NCBI GenBank assembly: GCA_004194705.1
Contig: SADC01001318.1
Location: 977,217-1,041,216 of the forward strand
DNA length: 64,000 nt
Reading direction: 5' to 3'
Source of the DNA: Ditylenchus dipsaci
Lineage: Eukaryota; Nematoda; Chromadorea; Rhabditida; Anguinidae
In this document: positions 30,714-42,105 of the stretch, piece after piece
How the letters are laid out: every line of letters starts with the position of its first letter
Numbering within the stretch: position 1 is the first letter of the stretch
Program-made: the position numbers and the translations under genes
Notes under the pieces: generated by a model
What the model was told of the DNA's origin: nothing
The model's input: the letters and a program-made list of their open reading frames with translations, nothing else
Database searches by the model: none

Positions 30714-33407
30714 CTAGCTTTTCGACTCTTTCACCATTTCTTCCGCAATTACCACCGCTGCTGGTATGTTGAAAAACAGAGATGCCAACGGAACGCTAAA
30801 ACAAATTAGTCACCAATACATAACAATTAGAAAGAACCCACTTGTGAGATGCTTCGAAATCTACAAAATGTTTATTGCACAGCTGTTCAATCAGAACAAG
30901 TCTTCTATCTTGGCTAGCTTCCATGAGATTTTTCGGAATTTTAGGCTCAAACAACAAACTATTATTAAATATTTGTAAAAAATTCACGACTGACCTCAGA
31001 GGTATTGAAAGAAATGATTCTGAAATTGAGTTATAGTCAATATATATAGTCAATATACCAGATCAAATTGATAACCTTGATTGGGGGTCCAGCTCCAGCC
31101 ATTCCCTTACATGATCCTCGTCAGCCTTTTTCTGAAGCAAGCCTGGATAACGAGCGCCAAGGAAACTGATTAACAGTTCATTGGCCCTACGACATAGAGA
31201 TATACTATCAAAGAACAAAATTACAATTAACCTGTTTGAAGCTCTACGGCCAGTAGCGTCCATCAAGTCCTCTGTGATAATAATTTCGTCGTCCCACCTC
31301 CTGAAAATTTTTTAATCCATTCTAATAAATCACGAGATAACCTTATGAACAGCAAAGGTCCCGAATATTTGTGGACATATTTAGCAATCGACAGGTCAAA
31401 GTACTTTCGAATCTTAACTCTTATAGAGATAACTTTTTAAGTAGAATTAAGCATCGAATTTAATACAGACCGTGTAATGAACAAGTGAGCTGAATTTATT
31501 AATTGCATTAAAAGGCAAAACACCCATCCTAAAAAATACCGCATCATTGCGGGCATCTTAACTACAGCTAGGGGACCAAATCATCAAAGCTTGCATCCAG
31601 CATTACAGCACGCACGTTGGGATAGTTGGCAGCAGCCCAGGAAGCAGGAAATCCACCAATCGACCTATGGAGTTTTACAAAACATAAAACATGAGCATGT
31701 CAAAATTTCTTACCATGCGTACAACACGATATTTTTCTCAGCAAATCCTAGCTTCTCAATAGCAAATTGCATGACCACCTAAGCGATCTTAAAGTTTGAC
31801 AATAAAATGTAATAGTAAGTACCTCAACAGAATTTAGAATGCCTAAAAATAAAAAGTTTAGACAAGCTACAGGCATCTATTGCAAAGAATAGGTTTCACC
31901 TTCAGGGTATGGACTTCCCGTGCTGAAAAATTTGATAAAGGAACATGACTTGCGAAAAAATAAAGTTACTAAAACTTACCTTTCCCCAAAACCTGGTACA
32001 TTGAAACCCAGCACTGAATAGTTCAGAGAGAGAGGCGTCACCATTATTCCAGCCTCGTAAAATCCTGCGTTGCCTGACAGAAAAAACCATTTTTACACCA
32101 TAATAAGTTAATTTAAAGGCACTACCTTCAAATGCAATGACTAGCGTGTTGCCACTATCGTCTTTCCCTCTTCGATCAAAAAATATTGAATCAATTTTGT
32201 TTTCATCTTCGGTTTGAAGCACGTTTCGCTGAGCGTCCTGGAATTTGCAAAATAAAATTTTGGGGACCATAGTGATGGAAAATCACCTGACTGGCTATGA
32301 ACTTTCTCCGATTGTCGATTAGAGCTTAAGTGGATCGATTATAACTGTGAGGGATATGGATAACGTTGAACCAGTCTAACATACCAGGCTTCAGCAATGT
32401 CTTCAAAAATGATGTCGCTCCTAAATAACCCCGACTTCAACCCGAATATACCACGAAGTAGCTTTCCAATTTACCTGGATAGAGCATTCTCCTACCGAAA
32501 GTGTGAGCCGAAAGATATGCAAGAGACTCTAAAAAAATTCACAGATGTTTAACCCTAGTCATAACTGCCCAAAATCTGAAAAAAGTCAAACCTCTCAACG
32601 TTTGGAATGGCTCGCTAATTTTTTGCGTTTCCTTCTCTTCACTGCTTGGAATGAAATACTTGGACGGACGTTTCCTGACATGGTAAAATGTAATTCACAG
32701 CTTGCCAACACAAAAAGTCACAAACTTGGCAACGAAGTCGACAGGTGCAGCAAAGCTCTATAAGGGAAAAGATAATTTTCCTGCTCAGACACAAGCCAAG
32801 GTGAAAATTGACATGCCTGGTAATCATATAGCTTCAGCTGATTTCTCTTGTCCAAAGTAGGTTCTGCTAATGTGGAGTGAAGCAGAGCTACGAATTTTCG
32901 ATAATCGCCGCTAAGAATTCAAACAGATATAGCCGTATCGGGAACACTAAATTTCTAGAAAAAGCTTACTTCGTAACCCGTCCAAAGGTTCTGAAGAATA
33001 GACCAGCGACGTGGAATATTGCGATGCACTTGAGCGTCCAGAGCACACTAAACAGACAAAATTAAAAGACTGAAATCAAAAATGAGAACTATATCTTACC
33101 CTGAAGGATGACAGCGGAATACCAGATAAGGCACCAAGATCGGAGACACTGAAATCAAGCCATAAGTGATCTGATTGAAGTCATCGATGTGTACAAGTTA
33201 AGAATTACCAGCAGCACATAAATTCTTTAATCCACCAGTCAGAGAGAGCATGTAGTTGCCGACACTTTCACACACATTGGCTTGATAGGGAACTCCACCA
33301 TTGACTAGAATTGTATAGATTTGCGGCCTGAATCGTCAATATTGAGAATGCTGATGATTATCGAATAAAATGGCATACCCCCTCAAATAACTCCAAAAAT
33401 CTGCCAT
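30714..33407 (-). CDS. ABHD16A: ABHD16-type phosphatidylserine lipase (alpha/beta hydrolase), ~23 exons
   Basis: ABHD16A hydrolyses phosphatidylserine to lysophosphatidylserine at ER membranes. The ATG at 33407 starts MADFWSYLRGPQIYTILVN, which parallels the mammalian N-terminus. A hydrophobic exon (33047-32978) is a likely membrane segment. Then come YRKFVALLHSTL (32910-32817), LSAHTFGRRMLYPG (32528-32475), the core GNAGFYEAG and LNYSVLGFNVPGFGES (32073-31980), the nucleophile elbow LYAWSIGGF (31778-31664), YPNVRAVMLDASFDDLVP, HKYSGPLLFIRR (31417-31342), LLISFLGARYPGLLQ (31186-31076) and the end block FVDFEASH; stop TAG at 30714-30716. A reverse-strand AATAAA (30664-30669) follows. Most introns are 40-60 nt; one appears to be GC-AG (donor GCATGT at 32816). 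Odd points: one base is missing in exon 31540-31664 (the G4 run at 31571-31574) and one in exon 32287-32344. Two junctions (near 32978 and 30995) do not stay in phase. Either a real gene with consensus errors or an early pseudogene. ABHD16A versus ABHD16B was not resolved beyond the N-terminal match. Confidence 0.9.
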
Positions 33408-33439
33408 TTGCTGCTAAACAAAATTTTTAAAAAAGGGAG

Positions 33440-33500
33440 GGGGTGCACACCGAGGAGCGAATATTTTGGACTCTTAAGTTTGATTCCCAGTGGGTGCGCA
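33440..33500 (+). repeat. tRNA-derived SINE-like fragment (family 2)
   Basis: GTGCACACCGAGGAGCG is followed by a B-box-like GTTTGATTCCC and GTGGGTGCGCACC. It pairs in sequence with the minus-strand copy at 33990-34060. Confidence 0.5.
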
Positions 33501-33989
33501 CCTTTTGTTACTGCATGTTTTCATGTTTTATGTGCAAATTCGGTATCAAAATGTGCTCAGGCTCTTAGGCTAAGAGTCTTAGCTATTCAACAATATCATC
33601 AGCGCACGCTTAAACAACTGCCCCGGTTGAGTTGCAGGCCAAAACACCACCTGAAATCTTTTTTTGTTCGGAAAACCATTCATTTTGGGTTATTTTTTGA
33701 TTTGTTGATTTTAACCGATTTTGGTGTTTTAATAATACCCCTGTGATTTCCGTCCAAATTCTGATTCTAAAAAATAGATATAACTTTGCGAGAAGTCAGT
33801 GAAAGGAGTGAAGGAGGAGGTGATGAAAACCAAAGTAAATGGTTTATTGTTGGTTTTCCTTTATTGTGATGATCATATGCATGAAATCGCAAAATTAAGG
33901 CAGTTGCTGACAGTAAAGCATGCTGGAAAACGGTTGTAATAGATTCCTAGATAGTTTTTGACCCTAGAAGGGAGTTATCCTACTTAAAA
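33501..33989. other. No recognised gene
   Basis: Sequence upstream of ABHD16 with no conserved exon and no clear promoter element visible. Confidence 0.4.
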
Positions 33990-34060
33990 TGGACTAAAAA
34001 GATAGGGTGTGCAGCCAGTGGGAATCGAACCTGAGAATTCAAAACATTTTCTCCTCGATG
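33990..34060 (-). repeat. tRNA-derived SINE-like fragment (family 2)
   Basis: On the minus strand it reads CATCGAGGAG, then a canonical B box GGTTCGATTCC, then CACTGGCTGCACACC. No complete tRNA fold; treated as SINE-derived. Confidence 0.5.
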
Positions 34061-34073
34061 GGCACTCATTCAA

Positions 34074-34930
34074 CCTGCTAATAATGTATGTCAAAGTTGT
34101 TTAGCTTCAGATTTCCACTCAACACCCTGATTTTCTACTCTTTTTAGGGTGTTGTGTCGCTATCAAACAGAGGAGGGCAATGCTTGATTGTCAACTGCTA
34201 CGAATACAGAAAGGGTCGCCTCATAAACTCATGAAAAATTCAAAAGTTGAGTTGCATCAATTGTAATTTTTCATTCCTTCTTCACTGTAGAAATTTTGGT
34301 AAATAGCCTCTAGATGTCATTGCCAGAATTAAGTCAGCTGCTGTCGATAACTTTGGATCTTATTTAACAGGGATTGTCACTTTAGAGAAAAACAGTCTCA
34401 TAGATAATCAGTTACTCGCTTTCTCAACTAATGAGGCATTGCAAGACCGTGTTTTGACTCAAAAAAACCAGTAGGTGTGCTAGAACTGTCGATAAGCAGG
34501 TCAATGAAATCGAATGGTTGGATTACTTCACATGAAATGAGAGTGATGAGAGGTTTTCGCCGCATCACTCTAGGTGAAATTTTTATTGATCGCTTTTCTT
34601 GATTTTAAAATTCTAGAGCGACTGAATCAAGGATGCCTCCAATCTTTTTTTTTCTGTCTCCGTCTGGTCTTCGTCTGCTGCTGGAAAACAACCGTTGGGC
34701 TTGGCATTTATTCCAGAACATGATGTTGCTCGTTGCTTTGATGAAATTCAAGAAGCCTTGCAAAATACGCCCATGTTTCCGGAACTAAACCTTCAAAACA
34801 ATTTACAAGGTAATTACCTGACATTTCAAATTTCTATTCATTAGTCGCTAAAAAGTTTTTCTAGACCACTTGCACTTTTTTGAGAAGATCTATATGCGCC
34901 GTCCTGTCCGTAGAATTCCAACTGACGGCC
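34074..34930 (+). pseudogene. FLYWCH-MULE transposase fragments
   Basis: After a TTTTTAG acceptor (~34147), an exon reads VVSLSNRGGQCLIVNCYEYR, the first half of a FLYWCH zinc finger. Further right, 34696-34812 encodes LAFIPEHDVARCFDEIQEAL, and after a short intron 34865-34938 encodes HLHFFEKIYMRRPVRRIPT. These match the region that follows the catalytic domain in Mutator-like (MULE) transposases. The catalytic domain itself was not found, and the frame ends at a stop soon after. A 140-bp piece covering the FLYWCH exon is duplicated at 49776-49917. Confidence 0.68.
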
Positions 34931-34989
34931 TATTTTGATGAAACTGTAGAATTGAAATGTTGCCGCCATTAATGGATTATCAAGAACCA

Positions 34990-35700
34990 ATAATCACAAT
35001 CGTAAGAGCTATCCCCCCCATACTCGCATTTTTTGAAAAGTGACCTAAAATCACCCCTGAACTCATTTTTTCTGCTCAACACGATGAAAGAGACATACTT
35101 TAACATTTTCTGATAAAAAAATTTTGAATTTTGACAAAAAAAATTGCCTCCCACCCGTCAGGGGAAAATGGTCCTTTAGGGTATTTCCGGGTCATTTTTG
35201 GGTGATTAATCACATTTTTCTTGCTGGAGCTGGGCAAAAAGACTCTTTGAATCCATTTTTGATCAAGAGCCTTGCTCGGAACTATGTCTAAGGTAAGTCT
35301 GCGCGCGCATCTCTAACCAACCAAGCCCTTGCGCCCCCGAAGGGGATGGTCCCCGAAGGGGGCGCAAGGGGCTTGGTTGGTTAGAGATGCGCGCGCAGAC
35401 TTACCTGAGACACAATTACTCGAAAGTGACTCTGGATGCATAAAAACATATGCATACCAGAGTTTCTATATGCGGTAGGCCCCAGAAAGAAAAAGTCTGC
35501 TCAAAATCTATTATTTTTACCTTTATTTGGCTTTAAAAAGGCTGAAAATGGGTGAAAATTGAGATGCGCACACCCACATACCTTAGACACAAATCACTCG
35601 AGAGTGACTCTGGATGCATGAAAAAGCATGCATACCAGAGTTTATTTATGCGGTAGGCACCAGTATTCAAAACCATGTTCAACGTCTTCTTGTTAGGGGC
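34990..35700. repeat. Composite copy of the 7-kb-region repeat family
   Basis: Holds half of the inverted repeat seen at 6870-7755 (CCCCCCATACTCGCATTTTT onward), then a hairpin of CAACCAAGCCC and complement flanked by GCGCGCATCTCTAAC and complement (35305-35405). Two copies of the ACTCTGGATGCAT...CATACCAGAGT block follow. Confidence 0.6.
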
Positions 35701-36049
35701 CCTGTGTGATTAGTGGCCCCTTTTATTCCCTTCCCCTCCCAATACAGCCCTTAATCCGTTTAAAATTCAAAAAGCGCCAATTTAAAAATATTTTTTTTTC
35801 AAATTTTTCTAAAATTTTACCTTGGGAACCAAGGCAAATCCCAAAAATTTTTTTTACTTTCACAGAATCTGATGATCATTTCCCGTAAAAATCCGGGTCG
35901 AGAAACACGAATATGCAATCGGTTTTCAAAATTCACCTCGAAAGTGGGTCAGCCGTGGGGGGGGCAAGTAAAGTCTAGCCGGCATATTAGGCCTTTTTGT
36001 CTTTTCTTGCATTAATGTTCTTTTCCCTGTCTTTTTAACTTTAACTTAC

Positions 36050-37400
36050 CCTTTACGTATTTTTTAACTGCGTTTTTTCGCCCGAAATTCAAAATTTTCG
36101 TCAATTTTAAAATTGACCCATACTATCGTACGTAAAATCGTCTTACAAATCCTGTTTGATAGGACCGAAATTACGATTTTACTCACTTGGAGGCCGAAAC
36201 CCAAGGTAGGTACCACCTGACCAGGTGGATATGTACCTGAATACCCTGAAAAATAAAAAATAAATTAAAATCAAAAACAAACCAACCATTTTGACGTAAA
36301 TTCCTGTGGAAAATTTGTTTTGATAGAACCAAAACGGTGATTTCACCAACCCAAACCTCAAAATCCAGGCTAGGAACCTCCTGCTCAGGTGCATACCCAC
36401 CTGGATGGCCTAAAAAATTTAAAAATTTTTGAACCGAAAACAAACCATGCTATCAAATGTAAAATCGTGTGGTGAATTAGGTTTTATAAGACCAAAATCC
36501 CAATTTCACCTACCCCGACACCCAAAAACCCGAAATGGGTACTTTCTGGTCAGGTGGATCAGCTGGATCGCCTGTAAAATAAAAATTTCAAATTTCAAAA
36601 ACAAACCTTGTGGAATATCTGGAATCGTGCAGGGAATCGGGTTAAATGAGACCAAAACTCCGATTTCACGCATCGAAATCTTAATATTCCGAATAGGTAC
36701 CACCTGGCCAGCCGGACCGCCAAAACCAAGTGATCGATCACTTGGAGCAATTTTTTTTACGTTTTTGGATTCCAAAACATGTTTTCTGCATTAATTCGAT
36801 CACTCTGAAGATGGTTTGACAGTAATGAAACTACGTGAAATCACGCATGAAATCATTATTAGTTATTCGATGTGACGACTTTTTATTTTTCTGGCGAAAA
36901 AACTCCTGCCTAACCAGGTCAATATACATCTACTATTAGTACCCACCCCAGATTTTGGAATTTCGGTGACCAAAATCACAATTTTAGTCTTATCAAACCC
37001 TATTCTCCGCACGATTTTACATATCATAGCATCGTTTATTTTTTAATTTAAAGAAATTTTATTTTTCAGGCCATCCACGTGGATACCTATCTGACCAGTA
37101 GCTATCTACCATGGATTTCGGAGTTCGAGTGGGTGGAATCGTAATTTTGGTCCTGACAAACCCAATCCCCATACAATTTTGGTTAGAAGAAATGGGTTGT
37201 TTATAATTTTAAATAAATTTGTATTTGTTGGCTATCCAGGTGGATATCCACCGACCACGTGGTACCTATCCGAAATTTGGGGTTTAGGTGGGCGAACTCG
37301 TAGTTTAAGTCACAATAAACCGGTTTTCGTGAAGCGATTTTAGATCAAGATACGTGGTTTGTTTTCAATTTTGGCTAAATTTTTTTTTTCGAAGCATTCA
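36050..37400. repeat. Degenerate tandem array, ~170-bp unit
   Basis: About seven units, each with a GGTGGATATCCACCTGACC-like palindrome, then ACCTATC, then a GGGCGAAATCGTGATTTTGG-like block, then ACGATTTTACGT. It is divergent, with indels. Loose copies also occur at 21600-21740 and 22205-22385. One interruption (36719-36835) is half of the CCAAGTGGTCGTCC MITE. Confidence 0.6.
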
Positions 37401-37486
37401 GGTGGATCCAAGCCTATGATAAAGAGTAATACTGCATCCATTACCGACAAACACAGACAAATTGTCATCGAATAGACAATGAATTA

Positions 37487-39654
37487 CCGTATTTTCTCTA
37501 ATAGAGCCCCCCTCTCTAATAGAGCCCCCTTCTAATAGAGCCCCCTCTAGAGGGTGAGTGAAAAATAAAGCCCCCTCTCCAATAGAGCCCCCCCCAATCA
37601 ATTTTTTTAGCAAATTTTTATTTGTCTTAAAACTAATTTTTTGACTACACATTTGTCGCTTTTTATCGTCATTTTTGTCTGCCCAGTCTGTTTGTCTGCT
37701 GTTTTCTGCTTGTTATTTTTTTGTTTCAGTCCTAATTAAAATGGATCGAATTCAAGCAGCCTATGGCAGCGATTCATCAGCTGAGGAAGAAGTAGAAAAG
37801 CTAAGAAAGCGAAAATCTTATTCAACTGAGTGGAAACTGGAAGTCGTAAAGCATGCAAGATTGGTCTCCATCCATTCGGCCAGCAAAAAGTTCAATGTGG
37901 ATCGAGCGACTGTCAGGGATTGGATCAAGAGTCAAAATTCACTTTCACAGATCAAGTAAATTATTTTTCTGACTTCGTTTAGTTTGTTCTTGTTTCCTGT
38001 TTTTTAGACAATCCTCTGCAGCTGGAAAAAACAGAAAGCGTCTTCTTGGTGGTGGACGTCCGCTCCAATTTCAAGATCTTGACAGAGAGCTGGCAAAATG
38101 GGTCCGTCAAAACGTGCGAATAAACTCCGAGTCTCTCGCCGTATCATCCAACAACAAGCAGAGAAAATGTTTAACACCGAAGAGGATGAAGGTCAGTTTA
38201 TGGTACGTAATTTTATTTGACATCTATTATCAAACAATCTTCTTTTTTTAGGCCAGCCTAGGATGGCTAGAAAAATTTATCAAACGACACAACTTTCGCT
38301 TAAGAGTTCCAACAACAGTCTGCCAGAAGCCGCCATCCGACTATGCTCAGAAATTAGTAGACTTCATCATTTACGTGTCTCATCTCAGAACCAAGAACAA
38401 GTTTGTTTATTTTGCCGATATTTTTCAAGCATTTTTTCTTGTTTCAGCTACCAAGCTATTTTTGCTTGTGATGAAACCGCTGTTTGGCTGGATCCTGCGG
38501 GTGGAAAATGCATTGACGAGAGAGGAGCCAAAGAGGTTCGTACTTTTATTCATCAACAAGCGTAATTCTTAATTCTTCAAGGTTTCTGTGCTTACGACTG
38601 GACACGAGAAGATGCGTGTGACTGTGATGCTCACTGCAAGTTCGGATGGAAGAAAGCTCAAGCCTTTCGTTCTCATGCAAAGAAAGCGCCCTGTGATAGC
38701 CATTGCTGAGAAATACAAAGGAAGACTCGAGTTGTGCTGGAAGGGAACTAACTGGATGAATGACGAGCTCACTGGCAATTACTTGGACAATACATTCGGC
38801 CGATCATTGTTTGGTAAGCGCCTACTCATTTGGGACTCTTTTCGCTGCCACATTTCCGAAGCAACCAAGAAAAAGTTGAAAGAAATCAACATGCACTCAG
38901 CAGTAGTCCCAGGAGGATGTACCAAATTCATACAAGTTTGTGCTTCTGTTTCGATTGGCTTAATTTATCTAATTGATACTGTTCATTAAGGCCCCAGATG
39001 TAGTGTGGAACGCTCCCTTCAAGGCCAAGGTTCAAGAGCTATACAACAATTGGATGCTTAATGATGCTGAAAAGGAATGGACTGTCAACGGAAACCCACG
39101 ACCGCCATCAATGAACATCTGGTTGGACTGGATTTGTCAGGCCTGGGACGCTCTGCCAAGAGAAATGATCGCTAAATCATTCAAGGGTTAGTCTTTTGTG
39201 TATTTTCTCTGATCTTATCAATATTTTAGACTGTGGCATCACCAACGCACTTTGCGGTGATGAAGACAATGTAATCCACTGCTTCAAGGATCATGGACCA
39301 GTGCCAGAAGGAATGCAAATGCTTCAAGATGCTCGCTTTGCTGCCATAGATGATATGCCAGCTACAGAAGAAATAGATTCAGATCAGGACCAAGAAAACG
39401 GCTATGTCAGTGACGAATCTCTCGATATTGAACTTTAAAACTTCTTTCTGATTGTTAACCCATTAACTTTTGTTGAAATGTTTGAGAATAAAATACCGAT
39501 AATCAAAAATCCAAGGCTGTAATTTTGTCAGTGCCTTGGGCTCCGAGGGTTGAAAAATAAAGCCCCCTCTCTAATAGAGCCCCCTTCTAATAGAGCCCCC
39601 TCTAGAGTTTGATCGAAAAATAAAGCCCCCGGGGCTCTATTAGAGAAAATACGG
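37487..39654 (+). mobile_element. Near-intact Tigger/pogo-like DNA transposon
   Basis: A 2168-bp element between TA sites (37485-37486, 39655-39656), with ends CCGTATTTTCTCTAATAGAG and complement. Subterminal regions (37495-37600, 39545-39640) carry repeated CTAATAGAGCCCCC motifs, plausible multiple transposase-binding sites. The single gene inside has seven exons and its own AATAAA. Three shorter elements with the same kind of ends (18074, 25635, 56739) look like its MITEs. Confidence 0.9.
37741..39438 (+). CDS. Tigger/pogo-like transposase, 7 exons, ~468 residues
   Basis: Cut-and-paste DDE transposase of the Tc1/mariner superfamily, pogo branch. Exons: 37741-37955, 38008-38202, 38252-38400, 38448-38535, 38582-38935, 38991-39186, 39230-39438 (TAA). 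The N-terminus holds a psq/CENP-B-type helix-turn-helix: SYSTEWKLEVVKHARL then SASKKFNVDRATVRDWIK. A second DNA-binding part contains LRVSRRIIQQQAEKMF and GWLEKFIKRHNFRLR. Catalytic blocks are FACDETAVWLDP (first D) and LLIWDSFRCHIS (second D). The third acidic position is probably in SMNIWLDWICQAWDALP, but its alignment is uncertain. The tail is acidic (DSDQDQENGYVSDES). The only lesion is one missing base in the A4 run at 38109-38112, after WVRQ and before RANKLRV. A polyadenylation signal lies at 39487-39492. Introns are about 45-60 nt, like host introns. The ATG at 37741 is chosen because it directly precedes the conserved region. Confidence 0.9.
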
Positions 39655-39802
39655 TAAGTATAAAATAGGTGAGTCCTACAAAACAGACAAAAATTCAGCT
39701 GAAAAGTACAAAAAACCGGTTTCAAACACTTAAATTATTTCCCGCCCAATTGTCAAAAGGATGAGTTTTTTGGGATGAGTTGTCCTAAAAACGAATCGTA
39801 AT

Positions 39803-40598
39803 AGAGTCGACTCTCGATTTAGTGTCACTCCGATTTAGTATAACTCTCGATTTAGTGTATACTTTTTTACGGTTTGGTTGGTTAATTTGAAAACATAAGG
39901 AATCATACCTTCTATTTAGTGTCTCTTGATTTAGTGTAACTCTCGATTTAGTGTACATTTTTCTCGGTCCCGACAAAGAAAACAACTCTCGATTTAGTGT
40001 ATTTCTTCTAATTTGATTGAAATTTATGTTTTTAAAATATACGTGTATTTGTTTTTTATAGATAAATCATTGAGATTACTTAAACCGATTAAATATCTTG
40101 ATATAGTGCGGCCGCTTAGCGAGTGTTGACTGTGAAACGATAGTTGACTGTAGAGCAAGTGTTAATTGTATAGCAAAAGTCGACTCAAGAGCAAAAGTTA
40201 ACTGTATACCCAACCATTTTATAAATTCATCAAAATGAGAAATATGATAGTCGCAATATGTCGAAAGTACGCTTTCGGTCAGGAACAGATGAAAAGCGCA
40301 TTATGTCGAGAGTCACACTATAGTGAGGTATGGTTGCTTTATATTCAAAGTAAACTAACCCAAACATCGAACATGACGCACTATACCGAGATTCGCACTA
40401 TAGCGAGAGTTGACTGTAGTACCTTTATTATCGTTCGTTAATTAAACACTTTTTTGGCTGAAAATTTGGGTCATTATTAAGTCATCAAGGCAAGAGCTCT
40501 CGATTTAGTGTATATTATTGGCTGTTTCGTTCTGAAACCCTCGATTTAGTGTACACTCTTTCCGGTCCCAGGACTTACACTAAATCGAGAGTCGACTG
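39803..40598. mobile_element. pogo-like element with CTCGATTTAGTGTA repeats
   Basis: The left end AGAGTCGACTCTCGATTTAG and the right end CTAAATCGAGAGTCGACTG are inverted, with TA at the right (40599-40600). Tandem CTCGATTTAGTGTA units lie at 39810-39995 and near 40500-40560. A related block at 40085-40415 (ATAGTGCGGCCGC, CACTATAGCGAG) looks like a nested second pogo MITE. Confidence 0.6.
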
Positions 40599-40769
40599 TA
40601 AGACCAATTTTTTGTAATTCAAATTGTTTTTGGCTCATTTTTGTAAGATCTCAGTCTTATTTGTACCAGCTGTCCGAATTTGAGTTGTCCTATATATGAG
40701 TTTCTTTTGAGATCATTTGTCCAAAAGCTGAGTTGTCCGTGTTCTCAGTTACCGGGATCAGAGTCCGCA

Positions 40770-40910
40770 GCCAGCCGTATCTTTGCGGTGAGAAAAAAAG
40801 TATTTTGCGGCGAGAAAAAAGTATTTTGCGGGAAGATCAAATTGCGGTGAGAAAAAAATAATTTGCGGTGCATTCACAGTGTATTTGCGGTGAGAAAAAA
40901 TATTATCCAT
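40770..40910 (+). repeat. Short tandem TTTGCGGTGAGAAAAAA repeats
   Basis: About six imperfect ~25-bp units. Resembles the TTGCGGCAAAA array at 41800. Confidence 0.55.
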
Positions 40911-41387
40911 AAAAAACAGCTCAAAAACAGTATTATACGACTTTCCTCTCGAGACAAAAAAAAGAAAAATTCAAAAAGTCTCAAAGATGGCCGATTTTCG
41001 AATTCTCTCTAAATGACCACCTCCCTAAAAACGTCCATATCTCCGAGTTTCGGTCGTCATTTCGAACCGATCTTTTTTTAAAGAAAGCTGAGGTTCTGGG
41101 CTACATTTCAAGAGTAGCACGAAAAAATCCACTAATAACAGCTCTGAGACTTCGACTCTCGAATCTAAAAAACCACAATTTGCTCTCTAAAACCCATGAA
41201 AGCAAACCGAAAAAAAATTCACAACCAAAATCCAAAACAGCCATTCGACTCCTGAGATTGTAAGCTTCAATTAAAAAAAAATTGACCGAAAAAGCAAACA
41301 AAAACACATCAAACAAACTCAAAACATTAATTGTCCACAGACAAAACAGCTCTAATACTATATAAGAGATAACCAGGGCTGTGTTCT

Positions 41388-41620
41388 TATTTTTTTTCTG
41401 TGCATAACTATAATTCACAGGTAGACCCCGAAAAAAATTGTCACCACTCACTCTATCTTTTTCACAAGTTTCACTTTTAAAGCGTCTGATTTTCTGTTTT
41501 AGGCCGAAAACAGAAAATCAGACGCTTTAAAAGTCAAAGACTTGTGAAAAAGATGGAGTGAAGGGTAACAATTTTTTCAGGGTCTACCTGTGAATTATAG
41601 TTATGCACAGAAAAAAAATA
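41388..41620. repeat. Nearly perfect palindrome (foldback MITE)
   Basis: Arms TTCTGTGCATAACTATAATTC and complement, then GTAGACCC and complement, then GCGTCTGATTTTCTGTTTT and complement meet near 41503. Confidence 0.75.
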
Positions 41621-41782
41621 GATCATTTCATCTTGTAATTCAAAAGTTGTGCACTCTGATAGCGTCTTACTTTTGTCTGATTTTTTCGGCAATCTGCGAA
41701 CCCTGGAGATAACTCATTTTTGACCCAATTTGAATGGGCCCAATTTGAAATGGCCCAACCTTTGTCGTGCCCAAAAAATTTG

Positions 41783-42105
41783 GGGCAGGAGTAAGATGCG
41801 GCAAATCACATTGCGGCAAAACGAATAGCGGCAAAATCGAATTGCGGCAAGATCATATTGCGACAATTATCGCAATGACAAACTGTGTTCGGATATAGCG
41901 AAACTGTAGCTAACTTTGATAAAATTTCCTAACTGGGAGATGGACAATAACGGGGAAGAACGCTCATAGTTTTGGTCTTAGAACCAATCGAAAAGTGGTC
42001 ACTGTGATTTGCCGCAATTTGAATTGTCGCAACATGGTTTGCCGCAATCTGATTTTGCCGCAATTTGATTGTCGTAATGTGATTTGGCGCATCTTACTCC
42101 TGCCC
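41783..42105. mobile_element. Small element with TTGCGGCAAAA arms and an exact 8-bp duplication
   Basis: Flanked by AAAATTTG at 41775-41782 and 42106-42113. Ends are GGGCAGGAGTAAGATGCG and CGCATCTTACTCCTGCCC. Each arm is a short tandem array of TTGCGGCAAA-type units in opposite orientation. An 8-bp duplication fits hAT, but the GGG end is unusual for hAT. Confidence 0.82.
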
